Shown: positions 18,337 to 29,021, counted from the first letter of the stretch. The stretch: 64,000 bases of DNA from Amycolatopsis rifamycinica (GCF_000695625.1 NZ_JMQI01000047.1:290353-354352); one strand, 5' to 3'. The notes: a model not told the origin generated them from the letters alone. Program-made: numbers and translations.

Positions 18337-19539
18337 GTGACGCGCACGGTGTTCACGGGCGGTTCGGTGTTCGACGGCACCGGGGCGGACCCGGCACCGG
18401 CCGACGTCGTCGTCGAGCACGGCCGGATCGTCGACGTCGGGACGGACCTCGACGGCGACGAGGGCGTCGACTGCACCGGCACGGTGCTGCTGCCCGGGCT
18501 GTTCGACTGCCACGTGCACGTCACGATCTCCGACATCGGGCTGCTGTCCCGCGTGCAGAAGCCGTTCTCCTACCAGTTCTACGAAGCCGCGCGGAACCTG
18601 TGGGCGACGCTGGGGCTGGGCATCACGACCGTCCGCGACGCGGCGGGCGCGGACCTCGGCATCAAGCAGGCGGTGGACGACGGCCTGATCCCGGGCCCGC
18701 GGCTGCAGATCTCCATCGGGCTGATCAGCCCGACCGGCGGCCACGGCGACGCGTGGAACCCGTCGGGGCTGTGCGTCCCGCTGATGGTCCCGCACCCGGG
18801 CCGGCCGGAAACCACGGTCGACGGCCCCGACGAGATGCGCCGGGTGGCCCGGACGCTGCTGCGCGCGGGCGCGGACGTGCTCAAGGTGTGCACGACGGGC
18901 GGCGTGCTGTCCCCGCGCGACGACCCGCGGCACTCGCAGTTCACCCCGGAGGAATTGGACGTCCTGGTGACGGAGGCGGCGATGCAGGGCCGCCCGGTGA
19001 TGGCGCACGCCCAGGGCGCGGCGGGCATCAAGAACGCCGTCCGCGCGGGCGCGCGTTCGATCGAGCACGGCATCTACCTCGACGACGAAGCGATCGAGCT
19101 GATGCTGGGCCACGGAACCTGGCTGGTGCCGACGCTGATCGCCCCGGTCAACGTGGTCCGCGCGGCCGACGCGGGCGTCGACCTCCCGCCGGCGGTGGTG
19201 GCGAAGGCGCGCGAAGTGGTGGAGGCCCACCGGGACTCGGTCCGCCGCGCGTACGCGGCGGGCGTCCGGATCGCGATGGGCACGGACAGCGGAGTGGGCC
19301 CGCACGGGACGAACCTCGAGGAACTGGCGTTGATGGCGGCGTGCGGAATGCCGCCGGGCGACGTCCTGGAGGCGACGACATCCTCGGCGGCGCGGCTGAT
19401 GGGCCTGGACGGCGAACTGGGCCGGCTGGAGCCGGGCCTGCGCGCGGACGTCGTGGTGGTGGCCGGGAACCCGTACGACTTCCCGGCACTGGCGGCGAAC
19501 ATCCGGGAAGTGTGGAAGGACGGCATCCGCGTCGTCTGA
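18337..19539 (+). CDS. Metal-dependent amidohydrolase (imidazolonepropionase/prolidase-like)
   Basis: A 400-residue TIM-barrel amidohydrolase. Metal ligands are visible: CHVHV (about residue 57), a Lys in KVCTTGG (about 187), AHAQG (about 228), SIEHGI (about 246) and GTDSG (about 313). The family includes Xaa-Pro dipeptidases and lactonases. The GTG start has GGAGGAGG upstream and lies 92 bp after the M20 gene, so cotranscription is likely. The pair under an Lrp-type regulator suggests breakdown of an acylated or cyclic amino acid derivative. Confidence 0.87.
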   Translation: MTRTVFTGGSVFDGTGADPAPADVVVEHGRIVDVGTDLDGDEGVDCTGTVLLPGLFDCHVHVTISDIGLLSRVQKPFSYQFYEAARNLWATLGLGITTVRDAAGADLGIKQAVDDGLIPGPRLQISIGLISPTGGHGDAWNPSGLCVPLMVPHPGRPETTVDGPDEMRRVARTLLRAGADVLKVCTTGGVLSPRDDPRHSQFTPEELDVLVTEAAMQGRPVMAHAQGAAGIKNAVRAGARSIEHGIYLDDEAIELMLGHGTWLVPTLIAPVNVVRAADAGVDLPPAVVAKAREVVEAHRDSVRRAYAAGVRIAMGTDSGVGPHGTNLEELALMAACGMPPGDVLEATTSSAARLMGLDGELGRLEPGLRADVVVVAGNPYDFPALAANIREVWKDGIRVV

Positions 19540-19599
19540 CACAGCGGTTAGCCCTTTCGGCGCTACTCAGCGTCATGCGGAGGCGGCAACCTGTGACGC

Positions 19600-20805
19600 G
19601 TGAAGTTCTTCCGCTCCGAAGACCCCGTACTGCGGCCCTCGGCCGTCGTCCTGTGGGCCACAGCGGGCATTCTCCTGGCCGTCGGGTTGACTGCCGGCCT
19701 CCTCGTCGTCTACCGGAACATGGACCCGCAACGCGTGTCCACGTGGTTGGACATCGTGCGGATCGGCCTCAGCGTCGGTGCGGGCACCGGCGGCCTGTTC
19801 GCCCTGTGGCTGGCGTCCAGACGCCAGCGCTCGGCCGAGCAGACGCTCGTGCTGCAGCGGGAGGTGTCCCGCTCGACGGTCACCGACAGCACGGAACGCC
19901 GGATAACCGATCAGTACAGCAAGGCGATCGACCAGTTGGGACACGAGAAAGCTGCGGTGCGGCTCGGTGCCATCTATTCGCTCGAACGCATAGCGCAGGA
20001 TCACTCCGGGCATAGGCAGACCGTCGTGGACGTCTTCTGCTCGTATCTTCGCCTCCCTTTTGCTGTCCCGGGTGGTATCGGTGAGGGTGGTGAACCAGTA
20101 AAAGGTGAGTACGATGACGCCGACGAATTGGAGGTCCGCCGCACTGTTCAGAGTATGATCTGGGCGCATCTCGGCGATCCGGAAAAGCGCAATTTCAAGG
20201 ACAAGTTCTGGCCTGGAATCTCACTGGATCTGTCGCGGACAATTCTCGTCGATCCGATCTTTCGGCACTTGTCGGTCCGTAGTTTGAAGTGTGAGGGCAC
20301 GGTTGTTCACGGTCTGGCGGACTTCCAAGGTATCAAGGCCGCGGAAGTAAGCGGCTTCGGCAAGGTGAAGTTCTATGGGAAGACGACGCTGGCCGGGAGT
20401 GTGTTTCGTAATGGCCTGGCGTTGATCTCATCGAATTTCAGTGACGAACTCGACCTGTCGGGAGTCAGTGTCTCGCGACCGTTCTCTGTAGGGCACTGCC
20501 ACTTCGGCGGCAAGGTCGTGTTGACGGGTAACCCGTCGGGTGGCCTGATGTTGAACAATTGTGTTTTCGAAAAAGATCTATTCTTGAACGATGGCAAGTT
20601 CGATCTTCTATTTGTATATAAAAGCGAGTTTTGCGGCCGTTTCATCACCGATAATTTATATCTCGAGACTGTGGCGTTGGTAGTTGGTTCCACTTTCCAT
20701 ACTCCGCCTGATCGGCATGACCGTGTGGTGCATGTCGCAAACCTGGAGAACTCCGACGAGCTGCTTCGGTCCATGATCGAGCAACTCGGCGCCGACGACA
20801 GTTGA
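19600..20805 (+). CDS. AT-rich-biased membrane protein with pentapeptide-like C-terminal half
   Basis: A 401-residue protein with two N-terminal transmembrane helices (about residues 17-37 and 48-68). A basic/coiled stretch follows, then the segment DQYSKAIDQLGHEKAAVRLG and IYSLERIAQDHS found in many uncharacterised actinobacterial proteins. The C-terminal half has degenerate pentapeptide-like strands (e.g. ADFQG, SNFSDELDLSGV, CHFGG, CVFEKDLF). The second half uses many AT-rich codons, unlike all neighbours (around 20550-20700), which points to recent acquisition. It stands alone between unrelated genes. Function unknown. Confidence 0.8.
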   Translation: MKFFRSEDPVLRPSAVVLWATAGILLAVGLTAGLLVVYRNMDPQRVSTWLDIVRIGLSVGAGTGGLFALWLASRRQRSAEQTLVLQREVSRSTVTDSTERRITDQYSKAIDQLGHEKAAVRLGAIYSLERIAQDHSGHRQTVVDVFCSYLRLPFAVPGGIGEGGEPVKGEYDDADELEVRRTVQSMIWAHLGDPEKRNFKDKFWPGISLDLSRTILVDPIFRHLSVRSLKCEGTVVHGLADFQGIKAAEVSGFGKVKFYGKTTLAGSVFRNGLALISSNFSDELDLSGVSVSRPFSVGHCHFGGKVVLTGNPSGGLMLNNCVFEKDLFLNDGKFDLLFVYKSEFCGRFITDNLYLETVALVVGSTFHTPPDRHDRVVHVANLENSDELLRSMIEQLGADDS

Positions 20806-20822
20806 AGCACGCGTGTCGTCCG

Positions 20823-21620
20823 TCAGAGGTCCGGGTTCAGCAGGTCCTTCAACGCGGCCGCGAACTTCGCCGGGTTGCGCTGCGGGGCCAGGTGCGCCCC
20901 GGGCATCTCGGTGAACGGCAAGCCCAGTTCCAGGGCCAAGATCTTCGCCGGCTGGTAGTGGTAGCGGCCCCGGCTGCCCTCGCCCGCCACCGGGAAGATC
21001 TCCGTGCTCGCCCTGCGCAGGGCCCGCAGGTCCGGCAGGTAGTCGAAGAACGCCGTCAGCTCGCGGTCGAACAGCCGGATCCACTCGGCTTCGTGGGGGA
21101 GGCGCAGGTTCGGCAGGTTCGGCAGCGCCGCGCCGGCGATGGCGTCCGCGAAGCGGGTCACCGCGGCCATCAGCTCACCCGAACGGGCCAGCCGGACCTG
21201 TTCCGCCGCCGCTTCGAGCCAGCCGCCCGCGTCCGGCATCAGGTGGACCGCCGGGGGTTCGTGCGCGACCAGCGTCGTCACGCGGTCCGGGTGGCGGGCG
21301 ACGAGGTCGAGGCCGATCAGGGCGCCCGCGCTCGAGCCGAACACCTGGGCCGGGCCGTCCGCCGCGTGGTCCAGGACCGCCAGCGCGTCGTCCGCCTGGC
21401 GGGCCACCGGGACCGGGCCCGTCGTCGTGTCCGTGCTGCCGAAGTGACCGCGGCGGTCGTAGGTGATCACGGTGTAGTCCGCGTACAGGTGCTTCGCCAG
21501 CGCGCGGTAGGCGTCGCCCGCTCCGGTGCCGCCCGCGATCAGCAGCAGTGCCGGGCCCTCGCCGCCGCGGCGGACGAGGAGCTCGCCGTCCTCCACCGGG
21601 CAACGGCTCTCCGAGATCAT
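20823..21620 (-). CDS. Alpha/beta hydrolase
   Basis: A 265-residue alpha/beta hydrolase. The nucleophile elbow is GSSAGA (Ser near residue 95); an early GGTGAGD oxyanion segment and YDRRGHFGST are typical; the catalytic His is probably in GAHLAPQ (about 244). Its 3' end converges with the pentapeptide-like gene 17 bp away. The gene downstream is the FadA5-like thiolase, but transcription is from separate starts. The substrate cannot be inferred. Confidence 0.87.
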   Translation of the reverse strand: MISESRCPVEDGELLVRRGGEGPALLLIAGGTGAGDAYRALAKHLYADYTVITYDRRGHFGSTDTTTGPVPVARQADDALAVLDHAADGPAQVFGSSAGALIGLDLVARHPDRVTTLVAHEPPAVHLMPDAGGWLEAAAEQVRLARSGELMAAVTRFADAIAGAALPNLPNLRLPHEAEWIRLFDRELTAFFDYLPDLRALRRASTEIFPVAGEGSRGRYHYQPAKILALELGLPFTEMPGAHLAPQRNPAKFAAALKDLLNPDL

Positions 21621-21679
21621 GCCCCGAAGTGAAGCACAAGCTGCTCACCCGACGGCGTGGTGGTCGATCCCCTGAGGGG

Positions 21680-22837
21680 CTAGAGCCGTTCGATGATCGA
21701 CGCGGTCGCCAGCGCGCCGCCCGCGCACATCGTCACCAGCGCCGTCGAGGCGTCCCGGCGCTCCAGCTCGTGCAACGCCGTCGTCAGCAGGCGGGCTCCC
21801 GTGCTGCCCACCGGGTGGCCGAGGGCGATCGCGCCGCCGTTGACGTTCACCCGCGACGGGTCCGGCGAAACCACCTGCTGCCAGGACAAGGCGACCGACG
21901 CGAACGCCTCGTTGACCTCGAACAGGTCCACGTCGCCCACGGTCATCCCGGCCCGGGACAGCACGCGTTCCGTCGCGCGGATCGGGCCGTCCAGGTGGTA
22001 GTACGGCTCCGCGCCGACCAGCGCCTGCGCCACGATCCGGGCCCGGGGACGCAGCCCCAGCGCCGCGGCCCGGTCCGCGTCCAGCAGGAGCAGGGCCGCC
22101 GCGCCGTCGGAGATCTGGGACGACGTGCCCGCCGTGTGGATGCCGTCTTCGACCACCGGCTTGAGCCGGGCGAGGCCTTCGACGGTCGTCTCGCGCAGGC
22201 CCTGGTCGCGGGCGACCAGGTGGGTTTCGCCCGTCGGTTCGCCCGAAGCGGAGAGGACCGGTGCCTTCACCGGCACCACTTCGCGGTCGAAGTGGCCCGC
22301 CGCCCAGGCGGCCGCCGCCTTCTGCTGGGAGGCCGCGCCGAACGCGTCGACGTCGGCCCGCGTCAGCCCGCGGCGGACCGCGATCCGCTCGGCCGCGCCG
22401 TACTGGTCGGGCAGGTCGATCGACCACGACGACGGCCGCGGGGACGCGCCCGCGCGGTTCGTGCCCAGCGGCACCCGGCTCATCGCCTCGACCCCGCACG
22501 CGACACCGGCCTCGATGGCGTCCGCGGCGATCAGGCCGGCGATCAGGTGGGTGGCCTGCTGCGCCGAGCCGCACTGGGCGTCGATCGTCGTCGCGCCCGC
22601 CGTCTCGGGCAGGCCCGCGTGCAGCCACGCCGTGCGCGTGACGTTGTTCGACTGCTCACCGGCCTGCGTGACGCAGCCGCCGATGAGCTGCTCGACGAGG
22701 GCCGGGTCGATCCCGGCCCGGTCCAGCAGGGCGAGCTGCGCGGCGCCCAGCAGTTCGGCCGCGTGCAGGCCGGCCAGCAGCCCGTTCCGCTTGCCGATGG
22801 GGGTCCGCACGGCTTCGACGATGACCGGCACGCCCAT
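21680..22837 (-). CDS. fadA5: FadA5-like steroid thiolase
   Basis: A 385-residue acetyl-CoA acetyltransferase. Active-site Cys89 lies in DAQCGSAQQ, the His in ALGHPVGSTGA (about 340), and the second Cys in TMCAGGALA (about 372). In mycobacteria FadA5 cleaves the cholesterol side-chain beta-ketoacyl-CoA. Support for that role comes from the divergent CYP125-like gene, as in M. tuberculosis fadA5/cyp125, and from a KstR-type site at 22881-22894 upstream of this start. The ATG at 22837 follows GAAGGGGAC. Confidence 0.85.
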   Translation of the reverse strand: MGVPVIVEAVRTPIGKRNGLLAGLHAAELLGAAQLALLDRAGIDPALVEQLIGGCVTQAGEQSNNVTRTAWLHAGLPETAGATTIDAQCGSAQQATHLIAGLIAADAIEAGVACGVEAMSRVPLGTNRAGASPRPSSWSIDLPDQYGAAERIAVRRGLTRADVDAFGAASQQKAAAAWAAGHFDREVVPVKAPVLSASGEPTGETHLVARDQGLRETTVEGLARLKPVVEDGIHTAGTSSQISDGAAALLLLDADRAAALGLRPRARIVAQALVGAEPYYHLDGPIRATERVLSRAGMTVGDVDLFEVNEAFASVALSWQQVVSPDPSRVNVNGGAIALGHPVGSTGARLLTTALHELERRDASTALVTMCAGGALATASIIERL

Positions 22838-22880
22838 GTCGTCCCCTTCGTCGGGAAACACTGTTCACTACCGCAGAAAC

Positions 22881-22894
22881 TAGAACAAGTTATC
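22881..22894. promoter_or_regulatory. KstR-type operator upstream of fadA5-like gene
   Basis: TAGAACAAGTTATC matches the KstR consensus TNNAACNNGTTNNA at all but the last position. It lies 44 bp upstream of the thiolase start codon. Confidence 0.7.
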
Positions 22895-23033
22895 GTTTCC
22901 TGAAAGTCTGCGCAGGTTTGACCCCTTGTTGATCTTCCAGCGGTGAACGCACGCTCACCTGGCCTCATCGGTTAAGTAAACGGGTTTCACTGACGGTCTT
23001 CCGTTGGTTAACGCCGTATGCTTCAATCCAACC

Positions 23034-23047
23034 TAGAACGTGTTCCA
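23034..23047. promoter_or_regulatory. KstR-type operator upstream of cyp125-like gene
   Basis: TAGAACGTGTTCCA is a full match to TNNAACNNGTTNNA, 22 bp upstream of the P450 GTG start. Its position argues against the ATG at 23018 as translation start, since the site would then be inside the gene. Confidence 0.78.
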
Positions 23048-23068
23048 AGCCGAACCGTGGGAGGCAAC

Positions 23069-24295
23069 GTGGCCGCTCCGCTCATCCCCGCCGGGTTCGA
23101 CTTCACCGATCCCGATCTCCTGGCCGAGCGACTTCCCGTCGCCGAGTTCGCCGAGCTGCGGCGGACCGCCCCGGTGTGGTGGAACCCCCAGAAGCACAAC
23201 ACCGCCGGCTACCGCGACGACGGCTATTGGGTCGTCTCGCGCCACGCGGACGTCAAGGAGGTCTCCCGCGACAGCACGCTGTACTCGTCGCGCGAAAAGA
23301 CCGCCATCATCCGCTTCGACGAGAACATGACCGAGGACAACCTCGAGGCGAACCGCCTGGTGCTGCTCAACATGGACGCCCCGCAGCACACGAAGCTGCG
23401 GCGGATCGTGTCGAAGGGCTTCACCCCGCGGTCCATCGCGAAGCTCGAGGACACGCTGCGCGACCGCGCCGAGCGGATCGTGCACGAGGCGCGCAAGAAG
23501 GGGTCGGGCGACTTCGTCACCGACGTCGCCTGCGAGCTGCCGCTGCAGGCGATCGCCGAGCTGATCGGCATCCCGCAGGCCGACCGGCTCAAGATCTTCG
23601 AGTGGTCCAACCAGATGGTCGCCTACGACGACCCCGAGTACGAAGTCGAGCCTCTGGAAGCGTCCACCCAGCTCGTCGGCTACGCCTGGAACATGGCCGA
23701 GGACCGGCGCCGGTGCCCGATGGACGACATCGCCACCAAGCTGATCCAGGCGGACGTCGACGGCGAATCACTCGGCTCGGACGAGTTCGGCTTCTTCGTC
23801 ATCCTGCTCGCCGTCGCCGGCAACGAGACGACGCGCAACGCCATCACCCACGGGATGAAGGCGTTCCTGGACCACCCGGACCAGTGGGCGCTGTTCAAGG
23901 AGCAGCGGCCGAAGACCGCACCCGACGAGATCGTCCGCTGGGCCACCCCGATCGTCGCCTTCCAGCGCACCGCCACCCGCGACACCGAGCTCGGCGGCGC
24001 GCGGATCCGCAAGGGCGACCGCGTCGGCATGTTCTACAGCTCGGCCAACTTCGACCACGAGGTCTTCGAAAACCCGGAGAAGTTCGACATCTTCCGCGAG
24101 GACAACCCGCACGTCGGCTTCGGCGGCACGGGGTCGCACTACTGCATCGGCGCGAACCTGGCCCGGCTGGAGATCGACCTGATCTTCAACGCGATCGCCG
24201 ACGTGATGCCGAACATCTCCGAGGCGGCGCCCCCGGTGCGGCTGCGGTCGAGCTGGATCAACGGCATCAAGCACTACCCGGTGCGGTACGCCTGA
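23069..24295 (+). CDS. cyp125: CYP125-like steroid C26 monooxygenase (cytochrome P450)
   Basis: A 408-residue P450. The I-helix is AGNETTRN (about residue 250), the K-helix ExxR is in DEIVRW, and the haem Cys is in FGGTGSHYCIGANLAR (Cys about 358). The N-terminal half resembles CYP125 (GYWVVSRHADVKEVSR). CYP125 oxidises the C26/C27 methyl of cholesterol or cholestenone, opening side-chain degradation. GTG at 23069 has GGGAGG upstream and lies after the KstR site. CYP124 or CYP142 would be the alternative, but pairing with the fadA5-like gene favours CYP125. The fadE28/29-chsH-ltp2 genes that follow cyp125 in mycobacteria are not here. Confidence 0.85.
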   Translation: MAAPLIPAGFDFTDPDLLAERLPVAEFAELRRTAPVWWNPQKHNTAGYRDDGYWVVSRHADVKEVSRDSTLYSSREKTAIIRFDENMTEDNLEANRLVLLNMDAPQHTKLRRIVSKGFTPRSIAKLEDTLRDRAERIVHEARKKGSGDFVTDVACELPLQAIAELIGIPQADRLKIFEWSNQMVAYDDPEYEVEPLEASTQLVGYAWNMAEDRRRCPMDDIATKLIQADVDGESLGSDEFGFFVILLAVAGNETTRNAITHGMKAFLDHPDQWALFKEQRPKTAPDEIVRWATPIVAFQRTATRDTELGGARIRKGDRVGMFYSSANFDHEVFENPEKFDIFREDNPHVGFGGTGSHYCIGANLARLEIDLIFNAIADVMPNISEAAPPVRLRSSWINGIKHYPVRYA

Positions 24296-24848
24296 GGAAC
24301 TCCATGACGCGTTCCCCGGTGAGCCCGGCCGCGGCCTCGTCGTACTCGGGGCCGTCCTCGTCGGTGTAGAAGTGCCCGATGCCCGGGTAGGTGTACACCC
24401 GGGCATCGGCGCCCGATCGCGCTGCGGCTTCTCGCCAGGCCGCCACCTGCGCCGGAGGCGCGATCGGATCGGGGTCGGCGACGTGGACCTGCACCGGCAG
24501 GCCGGCGCGGATCCCGGCGGGCAGGTCGCCCAGCGCGTGCAGCAGGAGGACACCGGCGGTGCCGAGCCGGTGCGGCAGCACGGCCTGGACGACGCCGGCC
24601 CCCATCGAAACTCCCGCGAGCACGGTCTCCGCGGGCAGCTCGCGCACGGCGTCGAGGGCCCGCCCGGCGATGGTCTCCCACCCGACGGCGTCCTTCAACG
24701 CGAAGCCCGCGTCGAGGGCCGAGGCCGTCCGGCCGTCGTAGAGGTCCGGGGTCACCACGCGGTGCCCGGCCGCCCGCAGCCGGTCGGCGAAGCGGAGCTC
24801 GGCGGGCCGCAGCCCCAACACGGAGTGGAACACCACGATGTCGCTCAT
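24267..24848 (-). CDS. Dienelactone hydrolase-family protein
   Basis: A 193-residue alpha/beta hydrolase of the DLH family. The nucleophile is Ser in GVSMGAG (about residue 82) instead of the Cys of true dienelactone hydrolases. The Asp lies in HVADPDPI (about 127) and the His in GIGHFYTD (about 159). Its 3' end overlaps the convergent P450 gene by 29 bp. Role unknown; proximity to steroid genes may be incidental. Confidence 0.85.
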   Translation of the reverse strand: MSDIVVFHSVLGLRPAELRFADRLRAAGHRVVTPDLYDGRTASALDAGFALKDAVGWETIAGRALDAVRELPAETVLAGVSMGAGVVQAVLPHRLGTAGVLLLHALGDLPAGIRAGLPVQVHVADPDPIAPPAQVAAWREAAARSGADARVYTYPGIGHFYTDEDGPEYDEAAAGLTGERVMEFLRRTAPGSA

Positions 24849-24883
24849 CCGGCGATCCTGCCAGGGGGTGACATGATGGGGCG

Positions 24884-25675
24884 ATGGCCCCGCGAGCGAC
24901 CGTGGACGTCGAGTTCGCCATCCGCGTCACCGAACCCGGGCCCGCGGCGATCTCGGTCGCCGCGGCGCACGCCGACACCGAGGAGCTGACCGTGTCCTGG
25001 CACGGGACCAGCCGGACCGTCGAGTTCGCGCACGGTACCCGGGCCGAGGTCTTCGACCTCCCCGACGGCGAACACCGCGTCACCTACCACGCCGAGCGCG
25101 TGCTGACCGAGCCCGAACCCGAGCCGGTCACCCTCGCCGACGTCGCCGTGTTCACCCGGCCGAGCCGGTACTGCCCGTCCGATCGCGTCGCCGGGCTCGT
25201 GCCGCCGGAGATCGTCCAGCTCGGCAACGCCCGCGGGCAGGTCGAAGCCATCGTCCGGCACGTCCACCGTCGACTGTCCTATGTGGTCGGTTCGAGCCGT
25301 CCCGTCGACGACGCGATCGACACCCTCCTGGCCGGCGAAGGCGTCTGCCGGGACTTCGCGCACGTCTGCGTCACGCTCTGCCGGTTCCTCGACATCCCCG
25401 CGCGGTACGTCGGCGTCTACGCGCCCGGGCTCGCGCCGATGGACTTCCACGCCGTCTTCGAAGCCGCGGTCGACGGCCACTGGTCCGTCTTCGACGCCAC
25501 CCGCCTCGCGCCGCGGCAGACCATGCTGCGGATTTCCACCGGCCGCGACGCCGCCGACACCGCTTTCCTCGCCACGCTCGGCGGCGAGCTCGACTTCCTC
25601 GGCAGCACCGTGTTCGCGACGACGGACGCCCCGCTGCCCGTCGACGACGGCTCCGGGTTGGTCGTTCTGGGCTGA
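24884..25675 (+). CDS. Transglutaminase-like cysteine protease-fold protein
   Basis: A 263-residue protein with an N-terminal beta domain and a transglutaminase-like core. The triad is visible: Cys in GEGVCRDFAH (about residue 150), His in MDFHAVFEA (about 186), Asp in VFDATRLAP (about 202). There is no signal peptide. Such proteins are predicted peptidases or amidases. It diverges from the DLH gene 35 bp away and is followed by the YihY gene. Confidence 0.88.
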   Translation: MAPRATVDVEFAIRVTEPGPAAISVAAAHADTEELTVSWHGTSRTVEFAHGTRAEVFDLPDGEHRVTYHAERVLTEPEPEPVTLADVAVFTRPSRYCPSDRVAGLVPPEIVQLGNARGQVEAIVRHVHRRLSYVVGSSRPVDDAIDTLLAGEGVCRDFAHVCVTLCRFLDIPARYVGVYAPGLAPMDFHAVFEAAVDGHWSVFDATRLAPRQTMLRISTGRDAADTAFLATLGGELDFLGSTVFATTDAPLPVDDGSGLVVLG

Positions 25676-25724
25676 CCCGCGTGTTGCCTGCGCAAAGACG
25701 GCCCCGGCTGGGTAGACAGTCTTC

Positions 25725-26747
25725 GTGAAGAGTTCCCCCAAGGCGCCGAGCCAGTGGGCCCGGGCGCGCGCCCGGTACCGGTGGCTGGACCACATCGCCC
25801 GCGCGGCCAACCGGTACATCGACTCCGGTGGCTACCACTACGTCGCCTCGATCACCTACTTCAGCCTGCTGTCGCTGGTGCCGCTGCTGATGGTCGCCTC
25901 GTCGGTCGCCGGGTTCGTGCTGGCCACCCAGCCGCACCTGCTCGACACGCTGGTGCACGCGATCGTCAGCACGCTGCCCGGCGGGCTCGGCGACAAGGCC
26001 ACGGAGCTGCTCACCGGCTTCGTCGAGCAGCGGACCAGCGTCGGCGTCGTCGGCCTGGCCATCGGCCTGTACTCCGGCTGGAACTGGATGAACGCGCTGC
26101 GGGACTCGCTGACGGCCCTGTGGGGGCAGAACCGGTCGGACCAGTCGCTGCTGCGGCTCATCCTCGTCGACCTGCTCGCCCTGCTCGGCCTGACCGCGGC
26201 GCTGCTGGTGTCGTTCACGCTCACCATCTCCGGGACCGCGCTCGGCGGCTACCTGCTCCGGCTGGCCGGTCTCGACGACACGAGCTGGGGGCACCAGCTC
26301 GTGTCGGCGTCCTCGGTGCCGCTGTCGCTCGCCGCCGACTGGCTGGTGTTCCTCTGGGTGCTCACCCGGCTGCCGCGGCAGAAGGTCGGCGTGCGCAGCG
26401 CGGTCCGCGGCGCGGTCGCCCTGGCCGTCGGGTTCGAGGTGCTGAAGCTGCTCGGCGGGTTCTACCTGCGGCTCATCGGCGACTCGCCGACCGGCATCGC
26501 GTTCGGCTCGATCATCGGCCTGATCTTCTTCATCTCGCTCGTCGCCCGGCTGCTCGTGTACGTCACGGCGTGGACGGCGACCGGCTCCGACGCGCCCCCG
26601 AAGCCGGTCCAGCCGCCGGCGCCGGTGGTGCTGAAGCCGACGGTCGTGGTGGACCCGCCGATGGCCGTGCCCGCCACGGTCGGCGTCGTCACCGGCGTGC
26701 TCGGCACCCTGCTCGCCCTCCGCCTGCGCCGTCGCTCCCGCCCCTGA
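25725..26747 (+). CDS. YihY/BrkB-family membrane protein
   Basis: A 340-residue polytopic membrane protein of the YihY/virulence factor BrkB family. It has an N-terminal amphipathic region with YHYVASITYFSLLSLVPL, about six transmembrane helices, a conserved GWNWMNALRDSL segment, and a Pro-rich tail followed by a last hydrophobic stretch. Its function is unsettled; it is not RNase BN despite old annotation. The GTG start lies 49 bp after the transglutaminase gene. Three CACGTG palindromes follow the stop. A second family member is at 54253-55410. Confidence 0.88.
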   Translation: MKSSPKAPSQWARARARYRWLDHIARAANRYIDSGGYHYVASITYFSLLSLVPLLMVASSVAGFVLATQPHLLDTLVHAIVSTLPGGLGDKATELLTGFVEQRTSVGVVGLAIGLYSGWNWMNALRDSLTALWGQNRSDQSLLRLILVDLLALLGLTAALLVSFTLTISGTALGGYLLRLAGLDDTSWGHQLVSASSVPLSLAADWLVFLWVLTRLPRQKVGVRSAVRGAVALAVGFEVLKLLGGFYLRLIGDSPTGIAFGSIIGLIFFISLVARLLVYVTAWTATGSDAPPKPVQPPAPVVLKPTVVVDPPMAVPATVGVVTGVLGTLLALRLRRRSRP

Positions 26748-26754
26748 CAAGCGG

Positions 26755-26842
26755 GGCACTTTCACGTGAAAGTGCCCACCAGGAGACGGCACTTTCACGT
26801 GAAAGTGCCCACCAGGGGACGGCACTTTCACGTGAAAGTGCC
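26755..26842. repeat. Three copies of the CACTTTCACGTGAAAGTG palindrome
   Basis: Copies at 26755-26776, 26788-26809 and 26821-26842, each a perfect palindrome (18-bp core plus GG/CC ends), separated by CACCAGGAGAC/CACCAGGGGAC. They fill the gap between the convergent YihY and ltp3-like genes. They could act as bidirectional terminators or as a protein-binding array. Confidence 0.9.
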
Positions 26843-26844
26843 GT

Positions 26845-28007
<1,163 letters not shown>

Positions 28008-28011
<4 letters not shown>

Positions 28012-29021
28012 CGGGCCTCCAGCACGGTCACCAGGTTCTGTTGCAGGGCGGGCCCGCTCGTCGCGTGCGCCACGGCCTTGCGGGATTCGCCGCGGTGGAT
28101 CCGGACCGCCGCTTCGCCGATCCTGGCCAGCCCGGCGGAGAACATCGGGTTCGCGGCCAGTGCCCCGCCGGAGGGGTTGATCTTCACGCCGTCGCCGAGC
28201 CCGAGCGCGGTGCGCAGGATGAGCTCCTGGTGGGTGAAGGGCGCGTGCAGCTCGGCGAGGTCGGCGCCGTCGAGGTCCAGCGCCTTCGCCGCGGCTTCGG
28301 TGGACGGCGACCGCGTCAGGTCACGGGCCCCGAGCACGGGGGAGTCGACGCGGTGCTCGATCCCGGTGATCACCGCCGGGCGCTCGACGATATCGCGTGC
28401 GCGTTCCACAGTGGACAGAATGATCACGGCGGCGCCGTCGGTGATCGGGGCGATGTCGTGCCGGCGCAGCGGATCCGCGAAGTACGGCGTGTCGAGCAGT
28501 TCCGCGACGTCCTTGCCGGTCCCGCGCGCGGCGACCTCGGCGAGGTCCTTTTCGGACCAGATCCCGGCCTCCAGGCCCAGCCGCGCCTGGATCCCGGCGA
28601 TGGAGATCGAATCGGGCCACAGCGGCGTGACGACGTACGGGTCGAGCTGCAGGGCGAGCACCCGGCGCAGCCGCCCGGCGCTGGACTTGCCGAAGCCGTA
28701 GACGAGCGCGGTCTCGACCTCGCCCATCTTGATCTTCAGCCACGCTTCGTAGAGCGCCCAGGCGGCGTCCATCTCGACGTGCGACTCGTGGATCGGCGGG
28801 AACGCGCCGATCGCGTCGACGGCGGCGATGAAGGAGAACGCGCGCCCGGCCAGGTAGTCCGACGAGCCGGAGCACCAGAAGCCGATGTCCTTTTTGGATA
28901 ACCCGGTCTGCGCGAAGACCTCGGCGAAGATGGGGACGAGCATCTCCACGCCGTTGGTGGTACCGGGAGTCTCGCGGACGTTGGGGGCCTTCGCGAAGCC
29001 CGCGATCGCGACGTCTGGCAT
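28008..29021 (-). CDS. ltp4: Ltp4-like thiolase-fold protein (steroid degradation)
   Basis: A 337-residue thiolase-like protein. Segments CSGSSDYLAGRAFSF near residue 47, ITDGAAVIIL near 200 and NPSGGALAANPMFSAG near 280 place it with the SCP-x-like lipid-transfer group. ATG at 29021 has GAGGT upstream and is 7 bp after the DUF35 gene. It probably forms a complex with the adjacent DUF35 protein and Ltp3, by analogy with ChsH2-Ltp2. It carries one TCCACAGTGGA palindrome at 28405-28415, read as Ser-Thr-Val-Glu. Confidence 0.82.

Noticed and set aside
26755..26842. CACGTG palindromes as phage or integrase attachment sites
   Set aside because: Multiple exact copies at four loci, no integrase or tRNA nearby, and no bounded insertion between copies.
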